A stretch of 64,000 nucleotides of DNA from JADKBO01 sp965230345 (GTDB lineage: Bacteria > Bacteroidota > Bacteroidia > Chitinophagales > Saprospiraceae), in contig CBDDKR010000002.1 in NCBI GenBank assembly GCA_965230345.1, forward strand, positions 1,674,001 through 1,738,000, in the 5' to 3' direction. The position numbers and the translations under genes are program-made. Positions 25,815-36,500 of the stretch are shown here, one piece after another. Below the pieces are notes generated by a model, which was given only the letters and a program-made list of their open reading frames with translations, had not been told where the DNA came from and did not search any database. Within the stretch, counting starts at the first letter, position 1. Each line of letters starts with the position of its first letter.

Positions 25815-27212
25815 TTACAGATGAATTACTTCTCCGTAAGCTGCAGCTGTAGCTTCCATTACCGCTTCACTCATCGTAGGGTGAGGGTGGATGGCTTTGA
25901 GTATTTCATGTCCAGTTGTTTCTAATTTTTTTGCTGCTACTATTTCAGCAATCATTTCAGTAACGTTGTAACCAACCATATGAGCACCAAGTAGTTCTCC
26001 ATATTTTGCATCGTAAATCACTTTTACAAAACCTTCTTTTGCTCCTGCTGCACTCGCTTTTCCAGACGCACTAAATGGAAATTTTCCAACTTTTAATTCA
26101 TGACCAGCTTCCTTTGCTGCTGCTTCGGTCATGCCAACACTTGCTATTTCAGGAATACAGTATGTACAAGATGGAATATTACCGTAGTCAATTGGCTCAG
26201 GATGATGCCCTGCGATGTTTTCAACACAAGTAATACCTTCCGCACTAGCTACGTGGGCCAATGCCTGAGTTGGAACGATGTCTCCAATTGCGTAAATACC
26301 AGGAACATTAGTCCTATAGTATTCATCAACAACGACTAGGCCTCTTTCAGTCTTAACGCCTAATAATTCTAGTCCTATGTTTTCTGTATTCGGACTCACA
26401 CCTGCAGCAGACAAGACTACATCGCAAGTGATTTCGGTCTCTTTTCCATCTTTTCGACTCTTGATTAATACCTTACAGTCCTTACCTGAAGTGTCTACTT
26501 TTTCAACAGCAGAATTACCCATTACTTTGATTCCTGCTTTTTTGAACGAACGTGTCACCTCCTTAGAAACATCCTTGTCTTCTCTAGGCAATAAACCCTG
26601 CTCCATAAATTCGACAATGGTTACTTCTGTTCCAATAGAATTATAAAAGTAAGCGAATTCTGCTCCAATGGCTCCTGCGCCCACAACAACCATGCTTTTA
26701 GGTTGTTCTGGTAATGTCATGGCTTGGCGATATCCTATGATTTTTTTGCCATCGATTGGAAGATTTGGTAGTTCTTTTGCTCTTCCTCCAGTAGCCAAAA
26801 TGATGTGGTCAGCACTATATTCTTTTTTCTTCCCTTCCGCATCGGTAACGACAACTTTTTTACCACGTGCGAGAGTAGCCGTACCCATGATAACATTGAT
26901 CTTATTCTTTTTCATTAAGAATTTGATGCCATTACTCATTCCTTCGGCAACGCCACGACTTCTCTGGATCATTCCATCAAAATCGGCTTCAGCCTCTTTT
27001 ACTTTGATGCCGTAATCCTCAGAATGATTGATGTAGTTAAATACTTGGGCTGATTTTAGCAATGCCTTTGTCGGAATACATCCCCAATTAAGACAAATAC
27101 CGCCAAGTGATTCACGTTCAATAACGGCCACATTCATACCTAATTGTGCGGCCCTAATGGCAGCGACATAACCTCCAGGTCCACTTCCAATAACTATAAG
27201 ATCAAAATTCAT
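25815..27212 (-). CDS. lpdA: dihydrolipoyl dehydrogenase
   Basis: The E3 component of the 2-oxo acid dehydrogenase complexes and the glycine cleavage system; it reoxidises dihydrolipoamide with FAD and NAD+. The 465-residue protein starts with the FAD-binding GSGPGGYVAAIRAAQLG. It has the redox-active disulfide in GGICLNWGCIPTK (residues about 40-50), the NAD-binding GAGAIGAEFAYFY, and the interface motif HPHPTMSEAVMEA with the catalytic His/Glu pair. Length is standard. It is apparently monocistronic, with its own -7 element and terminator; no E1 or E2 genes are adjacent. Confidence 0.97.
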   Translation of the reverse strand: MNFDLIVIGSGPGGYVAAIRAAQLGMNVAVIERESLGGICLNWGCIPTKALLKSAQVFNYINHSEDYGIKVKEAEADFDGMIQRSRGVAEGMSNGIKFLMKKNKINVIMGTATLARGKKVVVTDAEGKKKEYSADHIILATGGRAKELPNLPIDGKKIIGYRQAMTLPEQPKSMVVVGAGAIGAEFAYFYNSIGTEVTIVEFMEQGLLPREDKDVSKEVTRSFKKAGIKVMGNSAVEKVDTSGKDCKVLIKSRKDGKETEITCDVVLSAAGVSPNTENIGLELLGVKTERGLVVVDEYYRTNVPGIYAIGDIVPTQALAHVASAEGITCVENIAGHHPEPIDYGNIPSCTYCIPEIASVGMTEAAAKEAGHELKVGKFPFSASGKASAAGAKEGFVKVIYDAKYGELLGAHMVGYNVTEMIAEIVAAKKLETTGHEILKAIHPHPTMSEAVMEATAAAYGEVIHL

Positions 27213-27240
27213 ATTGTAATATTCTAAATTATTAAGAGCA

Positions 27241-27248
27241 CAAAAATA
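27241..27248 (-). promoter_or_regulatory. candidate -7 element for lpdA
   Basis: On the minus strand the site reads TATTTTTG, a TAnnTTTG match, 29 bases before the lpdA start. No -33 box is seen. Confidence 0.4.
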
Positions 27249-27369
27249 CGTGCATTTCTAATATTACATTGTATCAGACTTAGAAAAAATTAAATGCAGG
27301 TTTTCAACGTATTAAGACATTAAGTATCATAAACGGTTAATTAACCATCACAAGAAATATTCAGAACAG

Positions 27370-28542
27370 TTAGTGCAATGGTATCGCACGAGCTTTCCCC
27401 TCTTTGAAATCTTTAATGTCTAAATATTTGGGAGCAATAGTTAAATTGGTTTTGGCATCCATGTATCCAAATCCACTATTGGTAATATAACGTATATATC
27501 CTTCATTGCACTCAAAGATCAAAGACAGCGAAGGCGGAACTAAAGTGTTGCCTTCTAGATCAATATAACCCCAACGTTGATCTTTTTCGATGCCTAGAAC
27601 ACCACATTTGTAAGTCAGTACATTAGAGAATGTATCAATAAGAATCAATTGACCTTTATCATCTACGATTTGATAGTTACCATTGATTTGCTTGGCCCAT
27701 CGTCCATGTTTAATATACCTTAAAGGAGTATCTGAAATTGGAGTGAATTCACCGACAGGATTTAATAATCCAAATTGCTCGCCCAAACTTACAGTAGCGT
27801 GACCATCTTCAAATGTAGAACCAGAATCAAATTCACCTTTGATCCATGAATTTTTATTTAGATCAAAATATTGTGTTTTTTCGTTTGTCTGAGTCATTGC
27901 TATGCCATCAGATATTTTAATCCTTTTGTAAATGGGATCAAGAATGTTCTTCCCTTCTTTGTTGATAACTCCATATTGATCTACCATTTGAACTCGAGCA
28001 AATCCATCGACAAAATCTGTTGCTGAGGAAAACCTAAAATTTTCATTTTTTTTCCCTTTTTCATCCATAAAATAGGTGACACCATCTTCAATGTATCTAG
28101 CTAACCCATTCTTGAATTTGTAACAGTCGGAAGTTGGACAATTAAACAGTTTCTCTCCTTTTTGGTTAATGTAAAACACGTTTTGATCAAAATCTTCAAC
28201 CAAACATTTCCCTTCGGAAAAATTTGAAATGTTTAAATATTTATGAGGAATGACAATATGACCCATGGAGTCAATTATTCCCCATTTCCCATTAAAATTT
28301 GCACAGGCTAGACCGTTTTTAAAATCTCTCAGGTCATCGTATTGATTTGGTATCACCATTTTACCGCTGATATCAGTAAAACCCCATTTGTCTTTAGGTG
28401 AAGAATAATCTTCATAATATTTTCTTTCTCCTTCGGTTGCATTAGGATTTACAATTGGTTGAGGATCATTTTTACAACTAAATTGTAAAATAACTATTAA
28501 GCCAAAAATTAACGCCGGAACTTTAAATATATAGTATTTCAT
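27370..28542 (-). CDS. WG-repeat lipoprotein
   Basis: A 390-residue lipoprotein whose lipobox cysteine lies in LQFSCKND. The mature protein is made of WG repeats, in which a WG(F/I/Y) motif is followed by a D/N-x-x-G turn and then IP-x-x-Y-D. Clear copies are DKWGFTDISGKMVIPNQYDD, GKWGIIDSMGHIVIPHKY and QRWGYIDLEGNTLVPPSL, with more degenerate ones between. At least seven units are visible. Such repeats build beta-rich surface or periplasmic proteins with no known catalysis. It ends about 160 bases before the lpdA start. A -7 element lies 20 bases upstream. Only the repeat class is certain. Confidence 0.87.
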   Translation of the reverse strand: MKYYIFKVPALIFGLIVILQFSCKNDPQPIVNPNATEGERKYYEDYSSPKDKWGFTDISGKMVIPNQYDDLRDFKNGLACANFNGKWGIIDSMGHIVIPHKYLNISNFSEGKCLVEDFDQNVFYINQKGEKLFNCPTSDCYKFKNGLARYIEDGVTYFMDEKGKKNENFRFSSATDFVDGFARVQMVDQYGVINKEGKNILDPIYKRIKISDGIAMTQTNEKTQYFDLNKNSWIKGEFDSGSTFEDGHATVSLGEQFGLLNPVGEFTPISDTPLRYIKHGRWAKQINGNYQIVDDKGQLILIDTFSNVLTYKCGVLGIEKDQRWGYIDLEGNTLVPPSLSLIFECNEGYIRYITNSGFGYMDAKTNLTIAPKYLDIKDFKEGKARAIPLH

Positions 28543-28561
28543 ATGCGAAATTATCGAACAT

Positions 28562-28569
28562 CAAAGATA
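28562..28569 (-). promoter_or_regulatory. candidate -7 element for the WG-repeat gene
   Basis: The minus strand reads TATCTTTG, matching TAnnTTTG, 20 bases before the start codon, implying a very short leader. Confidence 0.45.
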
Positions 28570-28689
28570 GACAAGAAAATTTATTATATTTCACAAGATA
28601 ATCACCGATTCGTGCAAAAGTTGTGTTAAATTCATTAGAATTGATGCACAGAATTATTGTTATAATCGATATTAGAGTATAAACTTGAT

Positions 28690-29220
28690 TTGATGAGAAT
28701 TTGTATTGCCCTGTTGTGTTTGTTTTCGGTCCAAATTACCTTCGCTCAAGAATGGCAAGTTTTTCATTCATCGGACAATCTGTTTTCGGTAAGTTGTCCC
28801 GGTGGAATAATGAATTTTAATGAAAAAAAAATCAATTCATCGGTTGGAGTATTGGAAAATCAAGTCTATTACCTCGATTTAGAAGATCATCCTAATCATC
28901 TATACATGATAAGTCTGGTAAAATATCCTGAGGGTGCATTGGAAAAGGATAGTATTGGTAGAATCGAAGAGTTCCTGATCGAGTCATGCGAATCACTTGC
29001 TTTAAATACAGGGTACACCATAAAATATCGAGATACCCAAATGGAAAATACGCCGTATTACGCCATGATGCGTATGTATAATAAGGATAAGAAGGACGGC
29101 GTAAAAGTAAAAGCATTAGTGAACAATGATATTCTTTACATCGTACAAGTGTATAGTAATCATCCTAACCAACTCAATGACTTTATGGAACGATTTATTC
29201 AATCTTTCAAACTAAATTAA
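28690..29220 (+). CDS. small exported protein of unknown function
   Basis: A 176-residue protein with a classic signal peptide (MMRICIALLCLFSVQITFAQ) and a mature domain of about 155 residues. The mature part begins EWQVFHSSDNLFSVSCPGG and has the alternating strand-helix pattern of PsbP/DUF1795-like folds. It holds two cysteines, in FSVSCPGG and LIESCESLA. No catalytic motif is recognised. It is divergent from the WG-repeat gene and has no same-strand partner close by. The coding call is good; the functional call is open. Confidence 0.72.
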   Translation: MMRICIALLCLFSVQITFAQEWQVFHSSDNLFSVSCPGGIMNFNEKKINSSVGVLENQVYYLDLEDHPNHLYMISLVKYPEGALEKDSIGRIEEFLIESCESLALNTGYTIKYRDTQMENTPYYAMMRMYNKDKKDGVKVKALVNNDILYIVQVYSNHPNQLNDFMERFIQSFKLN

Positions 29221-29486
29221 TATAATCCTCTGCTCATTTTCTAAGTCATTGAATAGGGAAATCAATTTAAACTTTATTGGAAACCCAATTGATAAATATT
29301 GTTCAATTGAGTAAAAAGGTATGATCAAATGATCTAAAAATGATTTTTTGATAAAAATGTTACATTTTTTTTAACATCGAAACAGGTGCATCTCAATTAG
29401 ATATGTATTAAGAAAAATTAAATCTAAATTTTGTTATAGGGGGCATGAGGTTCCACAGTTGTTATCTAATTGAAATTGGGAATATT

Positions 29487-30173
29487 ATGATGAACTTACA
29501 GACCGCCAGCACACTTTTCGAAAATTTCGAATGTTTTTCCTTGCTAAAAGAAGAGGAAAAGCTTTTGTTATTGAGACACACCAATTACATAACTTCAAAG
29601 AAGAACAAAAGAATATTTGAAGAAGGTGATATGTGCAATAAGTTATACTTTTTAACGAAGGGCTCTGTAAAGATTCATACAAACGATTCTGATACAGGAA
29701 AGGAACATATCAATAGTATCGAGCACCCATTTAATATTTTTGGTGAATGTTGCTTATTTGGCAATCCATCAAAAGAGTTTGCAGCTGTCAGCATTGAGGA
29801 TGACACGAGGTACTTTGAAATAGAGATTGATATATTCCTTGCTTTAATGAGGTCTAATTTTGCATTTAATATGTCTGTAATCCAGATCATAGGAAATAAG
29901 ATTAGAAAGTCAAACCATAGATTGATCGATTTTGCTACTAAAGATGCACGTTCTAGAATTGTTGAGTTCTTGAAAGAAAATGCGGAAGAAGTTGGCAAGC
30001 AGGTTGGTTATGAAACATTGGTTAAACATGGATTGACGCAGCAAGATATTGCTACATATACGGGGACATCCCGTCAAACAGTTACGACAGTATTGAATGA
30101 TTTGAAAAAATCAAATCAGATCTACTTAAGAAGAAAGAGCATATTAATTAGAGATATATCGTCTCTTAATTAA
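29487..30173 (+). CDS. Crp/Fnr-family transcriptional regulator
   Basis: A 228-residue regulator with an N-terminal cyclic-nucleotide-binding-type jelly roll (about residues 15-125, including IFEEGDMCNKLYFLTKGSVKI). A dimerisation helix follows, then a C-terminal winged helix-turn-helix with LTQQDIATYTGTSRQTVTTVL. The recognition helix carries SRQTV, like CRP (SRETV), not the FNR VETISR type. There is no N-terminal cysteine cluster for an Fe-S sensor, so it is probably not an oxygen sensor by cluster chemistry. The frame is open from an earlier ATG at 29445; the start at 29487 fits the family N-terminus. A terminator follows at 30211. Targets are unknown. Confidence 0.88.
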   Translation: MMNLQTASTLFENFECFSLLKEEEKLLLLRHTNYITSKKNKRIFEEGDMCNKLYFLTKGSVKIHTNDSDTGKEHINSIEHPFNIFGECCLFGNPSKEFAAVSIEDDTRYFEIEIDIFLALMRSNFAFNMSVIQIIGNKIRKSNHRLIDFATKDARSRIVEFLKENAEEVGKQVGYETLVKHGLTQQDIATYTGTSRQTVTTVLNDLKKSNQIYLRRKSILIRDISSLN

Positions 30174-30210
30174 GGTTTCTTATTATTAGGTTATATAGTT
30201 ACAGTTAAAG

Positions 30211-30249
30211 GAAGCACCTGAATGTAAAGACATGGGTGCTTCTTTTTTT
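30211..30249 (+). terminator. terminator of the Crp/Fnr gene
   Basis: GAAGCACC and GGTGCTTC pair around a loop of about 16 bases, followed by seven T residues. It lies 38 bases after the stop codon. Confidence 0.8.
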
Positions 30250-30368
30250 ATGTATGCTCAATCTTTGGGTGAAGCCTTATTTGCCGATGTAAATTGGGCT
30301 GAATTGAATACTCGAATATTTATTTTGAAAAAATAAACTAAAAAAGTTGTAATTTAATTTTTGATTAA

Positions 30369-30376
30369 TATTTTTG
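30369..30376 (+). promoter_or_regulatory. candidate -7 element for tRNA-Ser
   Basis: TATTTTTG matches TAnnTTTG and lies 28 bases before the tRNA 5' end, a distance suited to a short 5' leader. A GTTG about 19 bases upstream could be a weak -33 box. Confidence 0.5.
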
Positions 30377-30404
30377 CACTCTCAAAAAATTAGCTTTGAG
30401 TTTA

Positions 30405-30490
30405 GGAAGAATGGCAGAGCTGGTTTAATGCACCGGTCTTGAAAACCGGCGTACCGAGAGGTACCGGGGGTTCGAATCCCTCTTCTTCCG
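30405..30490 (+). tRNA. tRNA-Ser (anticodon TGA)
   Basis: A class II tRNA of 86 bases. The acceptor stem GGAAGAA pairs with TTCTTCC with G as discriminator. The anticodon arm is CCGGT-CTTGAAA-ACCGG, so the anticodon is TGA, reading TCA-type serine codons. The long variable arm GTACCGAGAGGTAC and T arm GGGGGTTCGAATCCC are clear. No CCA is encoded; CGC follows. Confidence 0.96.
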
Positions 30491-30497
30491 CGCAGAA

Positions 30498-30526
30498 AGG
30501 TCTCAGTAACTACTGAGACCTTTTTT
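30498..30526 (+). terminator. tRNA-Ser terminator
   Basis: AGGTCTCAGT-aact-ACTGAGACCT is a perfect 9-10 base-pair stem followed by a T-run, beginning eight bases after the tRNA. Confidence 0.88.
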
Positions 30527-30679
30527 CATTTATATGAATTTAAGCCAAAAAATCGTATCGTTTATCGAAAAAAGATGATGCTCACAATGGATTCTTACAA
30601 TTTTGTGACAAGAAAACAATTGTGATGAAAAGTTGTGTTTCTGGAGTGTACTATTTAGGTGCACAGTTTTAAAAACAAA

Positions 30680-33127
30680 ATGAGATTAATCAATATGAAA
30701 GGCCTTTTTACTTATATGTTTTCCCTTCTAGTTTTAATGGGAGTTCATGCTCAGAGTTCTTCTGTGTCTGGTAGTTTAGTAGATGATCAAGGTGAACCGG
30801 TTATGTTCGCTAACGTTATTTTATTTCAAAAATCTTCTAATCAACTATTCAAGGTTGAAACCACTAATGAAGAAGGAAAATTTAACTTTTCTAATATCGC
30901 CGATGACGTTTATAGTCTAAAAGCATCTTATATAGGATTTGATGATTTCGTAGTTGATGAAATCAATTTAACCAAAAACAAGGAGATAAATTTAGGTGAA
31001 CTTCAAATGCAGGTAGCTAGTGTTCAATTGGAAACGGCAATAGTAACAGCGCAGCGTTCAATGGTTGAAGTTAAACCTGATAGAACAGTATTTAATGTAG
31101 AGGGTACTGTTAATAGTGCTGGAGATAATGGGCTCGGGCTACTGAGAAAGGCTCCAGGTCTACTTGTTGATAACAACAACAATGTGTCCGTATTGGGTAG
31201 AACAGGAGTTTTATTTTTCGTAGATGGTAAGAGATTACCATTGTCTGGAGATGATCTAACCAACTACCTAGAAAATTTGCCAGCAGAGCAAATAGATAGA
31301 ATTGATATTATCTCTAACCCTGGAGCCAAATATGAGGCCGAAGGTAATGCAGGAATCATTGATATTAGATTGAAGAAAAGCAAAAGAGTAGGATATAATG
31401 GTACTGTTAATGCTACTTTTACTCAAGGACTTCATGCAAGAGGAAATCTTGGTGCAAGTGGAAATTTTAGAAATAAAAGCGTCAATGTTTTTGGTGGTAT
31501 AATGGGCAATATGGGTGAGAGATCCAATGAAATGCGGTTTAATAGCGAGCAGAATGGCTTTAAATTGAGAGAAGGAAATCATATATTAAACAGTAATGAG
31601 CGCTTTAATGTAAGATTTGGAACGGATGTGTTTTTGAATAAGAATTCCACCATTGGTTTTTTAGTTAGTACAAATCTTGGAAGCGGAGATATGAAATCAT
31701 CCAATAGAAGTGAAATATCTTCTCTGGCCAATCCAACAACTATAGATAGCATATTAGTGGCAAACAATACTGCCGAGGACGAAAACAATCAGAGTACTTA
31801 TAACATCAATTATGTCTATCAGAAAGCGGAGAATAAATTCAATATCGACTTAGATTATGGTAGATATAGAAAGGATAATTACTTCATTCAGCCGAATAGA
31901 TATTATGACGCCACAGAGACTCAATTGTTCAGCGAAGTATTGACGGAATATGATACGCCAACAGATATAGATATTTATACATTTAAGTCAGATTATGAAA
32001 CGCCAATTTGGGGTGGTCAATTTGGGGTTGGTCTTAAGTTTTCCAAAGTCGCAACAGAGAATACCTATTTGTTTTACGACATTAAAGAGGAAGAAAGGGT
32101 AAGAAATGACAAAAAATCCAATGAATTCGATTACGATGAAATGGTATACGCTGGATATGTAAGTTATGCGAGACCTTTGACAGAAAAGATAAATATGTCA
32201 GCAGGATTGAGAGTTGAGCAAACGGATGCAACAGGTGATTTACGTGCTTTTGATCCTTCATTATCTGAGCCTCCTGTTGACTTGGATTATATAGATTTTT
32301 TCCCAAATGTTGGACTGACGTACCAGCATTCTCCAATGCACAATTGGGCATTAAACTTTGGAAGAAGAATAAACAGACCTGATTACAATGTGTTGAATCC
32401 ATTCAGACTTCAGTTAAGTGAACTTTCGTTCTCAAAAGGTAATGCTCGATTGGACCCAGAGATTGTGAATAATATAGAATTAGGTTATACCTATCAATAT
32501 ATGTACAATTTTAAGTTGGCATATAGCAGAACAACTGATCAAATTACAAGATTGATAGGACCAGATGACGAAGATCCAAGGGCAGGCTTTATTTCTTGGG
32601 AAAATTTGGCAACTCAGACCATATATAGTGCAAACGTTAGTGCTCCGATTAGATTAAAACCATGGTGGTCGATGTTCGTAAATGCAAGTGCGTCATACCA
32701 AGACAATAGGGCTGATTATGGTGATGAAGGTATGGTAGATGTTCAGGCTTTTAATTATAATTTTTTCCAACAATCTACATTTAACCTTCCAATGAAATGG
32801 AAGTTAGAAATATCTGGATGGTTTTCAGGCCCCGGGATATGGGGAGGTGTATTCAAGTATGATCCTAGTTATAGCTTGAATGTAGGATTGCAAAGAAAAT
32901 TCTTAGGAGATAGATTGAATTTTAAAATCAATGCAAACGATATTACTTATCAGACGGGATGGAGTGGTGTATCTGAATTTAATGGTTTAAAAAGTACGGG
33001 TAGAGGAAATTGGGATAGTAGAAATGTGACCATTGCACTTTCATATAGTTTTGGAAATAATAAGATCAAATCGAGAAAGCGTAAAACTGGATTAGAAGAG
33101 GAAAGTGGAAGAATAGGGCAAGAATAA
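30680..33127 (+). CDS. TonB-dependent-receptor-like outer membrane protein
   Basis: An 815-residue outer-membrane protein from the ATG at 30680. A GTG at 30659 extends the frame but spoils the signal, and MKGLF at 30695 is another option. After the signal (FSLLVLMGVHAQ) comes a carboxypeptidase-regulatory-like domain (SGSLVDDQGEPVMFANVILF to LGELQM). A plug domain follows (about 110-220, with AILVDGKRLP-like FFVDGKRLPLSGDDL and IDIISNPGAKYEAEGNAGIIDI). The remainder is a large barrel of the outer membrane beta-barrel 3 type, ending ALSYSFGNNKIKSRKRK. No SusD partner or TonB-box is obvious, so the transported ligand is unknown. A hairpin and a terminator lie downstream. Confidence 0.88.
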   Translation: MRLINMKGLFTYMFSLLVLMGVHAQSSSVSGSLVDDQGEPVMFANVILFQKSSNQLFKVETTNEEGKFNFSNIADDVYSLKASYIGFDDFVVDEINLTKNKEINLGELQMQVASVQLETAIVTAQRSMVEVKPDRTVFNVEGTVNSAGDNGLGLLRKAPGLLVDNNNNVSVLGRTGVLFFVDGKRLPLSGDDLTNYLENLPAEQIDRIDIISNPGAKYEAEGNAGIIDIRLKKSKRVGYNGTVNATFTQGLHARGNLGASGNFRNKSVNVFGGIMGNMGERSNEMRFNSEQNGFKLREGNHILNSNERFNVRFGTDVFLNKNSTIGFLVSTNLGSGDMKSSNRSEISSLANPTTIDSILVANNTAEDENNQSTYNINYVYQKAENKFNIDLDYGRYRKDNYFIQPNRYYDATETQLFSEVLTEYDTPTDIDIYTFKSDYETPIWGGQFGVGLKFSKVATENTYLFYDIKEEERVRNDKKSNEFDYDEMVYAGYVSYARPLTEKINMSAGLRVEQTDATGDLRAFDPSLSEPPVDLDYIDFFPNVGLTYQHSPMHNWALNFGRRINRPDYNVLNPFRLQLSELSFSKGNARLDPEIVNNIELGYTYQYMYNFKLAYSRTTDQITRLIGPDDEDPRAGFISWENLATQTIYSANVSAPIRLKPWWSMFVNASASYQDNRADYGDEGMVDVQAFNYNFFQQSTFNLPMKWKLEISGWFSGPGIWGGVFKYDPSYSLNVGLQRKFLGDRLNFKINANDITYQTGWSGVSEFNGLKSTGRGNWDSRNVTIALSYSFGNNKIKSRKRKTGLEEESGRIGQE

Positions 33128-33148
33128 TATCAAGCATTGCTTGATATT
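33126..33148 (+). repeat. perfect hairpin at the receptor-gene stop codon
   Basis: AATATCAAGC-ATT-GCTTGATATT is a perfect ten-base-pair inverted repeat starting on the last bases of the stop codon. There is no T-run after it, so it may protect the 3' end of the mRNA instead of terminating it. Confidence 0.5.
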
Positions 33149-33549
33149 GGTAAATAGTTTATCAAAATACTGTGATTTAATAGGAGGGAGTCCATTTGGG
33201 ACTTCCTCTTTTTTGTAGTTATGCATATTGTTTGATAACCTTTAAATCACTTCGATAATAAATTATGACTGAGTATCGTTCTATTGTTGATTTATTGTAC
33301 GATAATACTCTAGTTAGTGCTAGTAACTTCGTTGGTTGTATAGCTGTATTTGGAGAATACATTAATTGGTCAAGAACCCTCCCCTCTCTCCTTTAAATTT
33401 CAATTAGATATAGATAGTGCTCTTGATATTGTTTCGAGCTTATCAAGTACATGTATCATTTGTTAGTAGTTCATTGATGTTGAACTTCTAGAATTGAAAC
33501 ATTATTTTGTAATTTTATAATGCAATAATTACTTAGAACAACTTGTAAT
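33128..33549. other. 422-base spacer between the receptor and alpha-2-macroglobulin genes
   Basis: The first 90 bases hold the stop-codon hairpin and a terminator. The rest is AT-rich with no recognisable gene. It includes TTTAAATCACTTCG (33241-33254), which resembles one end of the fold-back repeat, and a CTTGATA/TATCAAG inverted repeat at 33422-33447. No -7 element matches exactly before the next gene. Confidence 0.5.
33184..33214 (+). terminator. terminator downstream of the receptor gene
   Basis: GAGGGAGTCC-atttg-GGACTTCCTC, a ten base-pair stem with one G-T pair, is followed by six T residues. It lies 57 bases after the stop codon. Confidence 0.8.
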
Positions 33550-36500
33550 ATGAAAACGACCTACCATCTTTTACTTATCATCATTTTGGCTGTTTTTTCG
33601 GCATGCAATTCTTCAGAGAAGAAAGAATATAATAAACATAATGAAGACATTAAGGCTGAGTATATATTGTGGCATACCAAGGAAAAAATCCATAATATGG
33701 ATGCCGTTGAAGTGGTTTTTAAGAAAGGGTTAGCGGAAGGAGTAAAAAATGATTCCAACTTAAAAGCGTTGAAATGGACTCCGCATGTGGAAGGTACTTT
33801 TGTATGGGCTGGCAATAAAAATTTGGAGTTTAAACCCGAAAAGCCATTTGAATCTAATCAATCTTATAGGTTAACATTGGATATGAAGCTCTTGGATCCT
33901 TCATTTGATGGTACCAATTCGATAATGACCATAGAATTTGAGGTGTTGCCTATAGAGTTGAGTATGCAGATTGATCCTTTAATTGCGATTAATGACAGAG
34001 CAGTAGTCGTTAAGGGGCGTATCCATAGTAATTCTAAAGTGAATTGGGAAGAAGTTAAGAATGGAATTTCACTCGAAGCTGATGGATCAGAACAATTATC
34101 CTGGGAATGGACATTGATCGATGAATTTACGATTGATTTCAGAATAGAGGGATTGGAGCGCGAAAGTAGTAGTAGAAATGTAGAGGTAAAATGGAATGGA
34201 AAGAAAATAGATCCTAATTTTCACGGATCGAAGGTGGTTTCGATTTGGGAAAAAGGGTTATTCCAAATTGAGGATATAAGAGTGTCTAGTGAGCAGGGAC
34301 GTCATATTACCTTGTATTGTTCTGATGTCGTAGACGAAAAACAGGATTTGAATGGTTTGATACGAATCGATGGGTATAGTAAATCGATGGTATTTGAATC
34401 CAAGAATAATGAAATAAGAATCTACGTAGAAGGTCATCTGAAGAGCCCTTTTAAACTTTTGGTAGATCGTAATATTCGAAGTAAGTATGGGGAGTCTTTA
34501 TCAAAAGATCGTGAAGAGTTGCTCAGTTTTGAAGCTCAAAAACCCGCAGTGCAATCAAATAGAAAGGGGATTATAGTTCCAAAAATGAGTAATGTCATTG
34601 TACCATTTAGTGCTAAAAATCTCAGATATGTAGATGTTGAAATTTTTAAAGTTTTTAATGATAATATTCTCCAGTATTTACAATACAACAATCTAAATCA
34701 TAATTTGAATAACCATTCTGTAGGAAGAGTGGTGGAAACGATTAAAGTGGATCTACACAAACTTAATTCCGAGTCCAATGAAAGTTCATGGGTGGATTAT
34801 GGTATCGATTTAAGCAGTTATATAGAGCGGGACCCAAAGGCACTATATCAAATTATGATAGGGTTCAGACATGGCTATGCTTCCAACCTGAATTGCGATA
34901 AAGGCTTTGATGAAAATGATAAGTCGACATCTCTTGCAGAGTATGGAAATGATTATAGGAATTACTATTATCGGAATAAAAGCAACCCATGCGAACGATC
35001 TTATTACATGCAAGATAAATATGTAGTCCAAAACGTTTTTGTTTCTTCATTTGGGATGATTGTTAAAGGAGATGAAGACCAAAATTCTTGGCAGGTATAT
35101 TGTACTGATTTGAATAATGGAAGCCCAAGACCTAGAGTCAAAATTGAGAGCTTTGATTTTCAACAACAAAGTATTTCAAGCTTGAGTACAGATCTAGAAG
35201 GAGTCGTACGATTCAAGAAGTTAGAACGAAAACCTTCTTTTTTTGTAGCCACGATTGGAGATGAAATTGGGTATATCAATGTACAAAGTAATTACTCCAA
35301 TTCTATGAGTGATTTTAACATTGGTGGAATAGATAATGGAAAAGGAATTCAAGGTTATATATATGGAGAACGCAGTGTGTGGCGACCTGGTGATACCATT
35401 CATTTGACCTTTGTTGCATATGATTCGGAAGGGAAAAGTATGAATGGGCATTTTGTAAATTTTCTTGTAAAGGATGCTAGGAATAAAGTGATTTATGATG
35501 GTAGATCTCAAAAGGCAGTAAACAATTTTTATACTTGTTCTATACCAACCTCATTCAGTAGCCCCACTGGAAATTGGAAGGCCATTGTGACTCTAGGGAA
35601 TGAAAAATTTTACAAAGCACTAAAAGTTGAAACAATTAAGCCTAATCGCTTAAAAATTGAATTTCCTAATTTGCAAGAACAATATGTGATTGGTAAAGGT
35701 AATGAAGAATTAGAAACTTCTGTGTCTTGGTTGCATGGAGCTAAAGCAGATCGATTGAAAATCGAAACAGATGTTACCTATTCTGAAATTACTACTAAAT
35801 TTAAGGACTATAAATCATATGTTTTTGATGATCCTGCAAGAAAGACAGGGTTTTATCCAGAGCGTATATACGATGGCAAACTTGATGCTGAAGGAAGTGC
35901 AAGGATAAAACTTCATGTTAAGAATAATGTAAAACCTAAAGGGAAATTATCTGCTAAAATAAAGACCAGAGTTTATGAAAAAAGTGGGAATTTTAGTGAA
36001 GATTATAGACAAACTACCATAAGCCCATATCAATCCTATGTAGGGGTACGAATGCCAAAATCGAAATGGGGACATACTTTTATAAAATCTAATACTCCAA
36101 CAGAAGTATCATGTGTAGTTTTGGATGCAAGTGGGAAGATTGTACCCAACCGGAAGCTAAAAGTGGGACTGTATTCAGCAGAATGGAATTGGTGGTATGA
36201 TAGATCCTACAATAGGATGTATGAATACAATTCTGGTGTCCATACCGGAGCTAAGAAGAAATTCGATTTGACAACTGATGAAAATGGTCTGGCAAGCTGG
36301 AAAGCAAATATTCGAGAAAGAGGAACGTATCTTGTTCGTATTTGTGATGAGGTGTCAGGACATTGTACAGGAAGCCTTTTTTATAGCAATTCTTGGAGTG
36401 GTATGGATGATGGACTTGAAAGTCCTAAGACGATTCGATTAGAGTCTAATAAAGAAGAATTTAAAGAAGGTGAAATTGCTTCTATCTCGATTCCAAGCAA

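Noticed and set aside
29320..29340. GATC-AAAT-GATC motif upstream of the Crp/Fnr gene as an autoregulatory site
   Set aside because: The arms are only four bases long and do not match the TTGAT-N4-ATCAA dyad; too weak to claim.
29487..30173. Calling the Crp/Fnr protein an oxygen-sensing FNR
   Set aside because: No N-terminal cysteine cluster is present and the recognition helix is CRP-like (SRQTV).
33241..33254. TTTAAATCACTTCG, resembling the outer end of the fold-back repeat
   Set aside because: Only about 14 bases match and the interior of the element is absent on both sides; in AT-rich sequence this may be chance.
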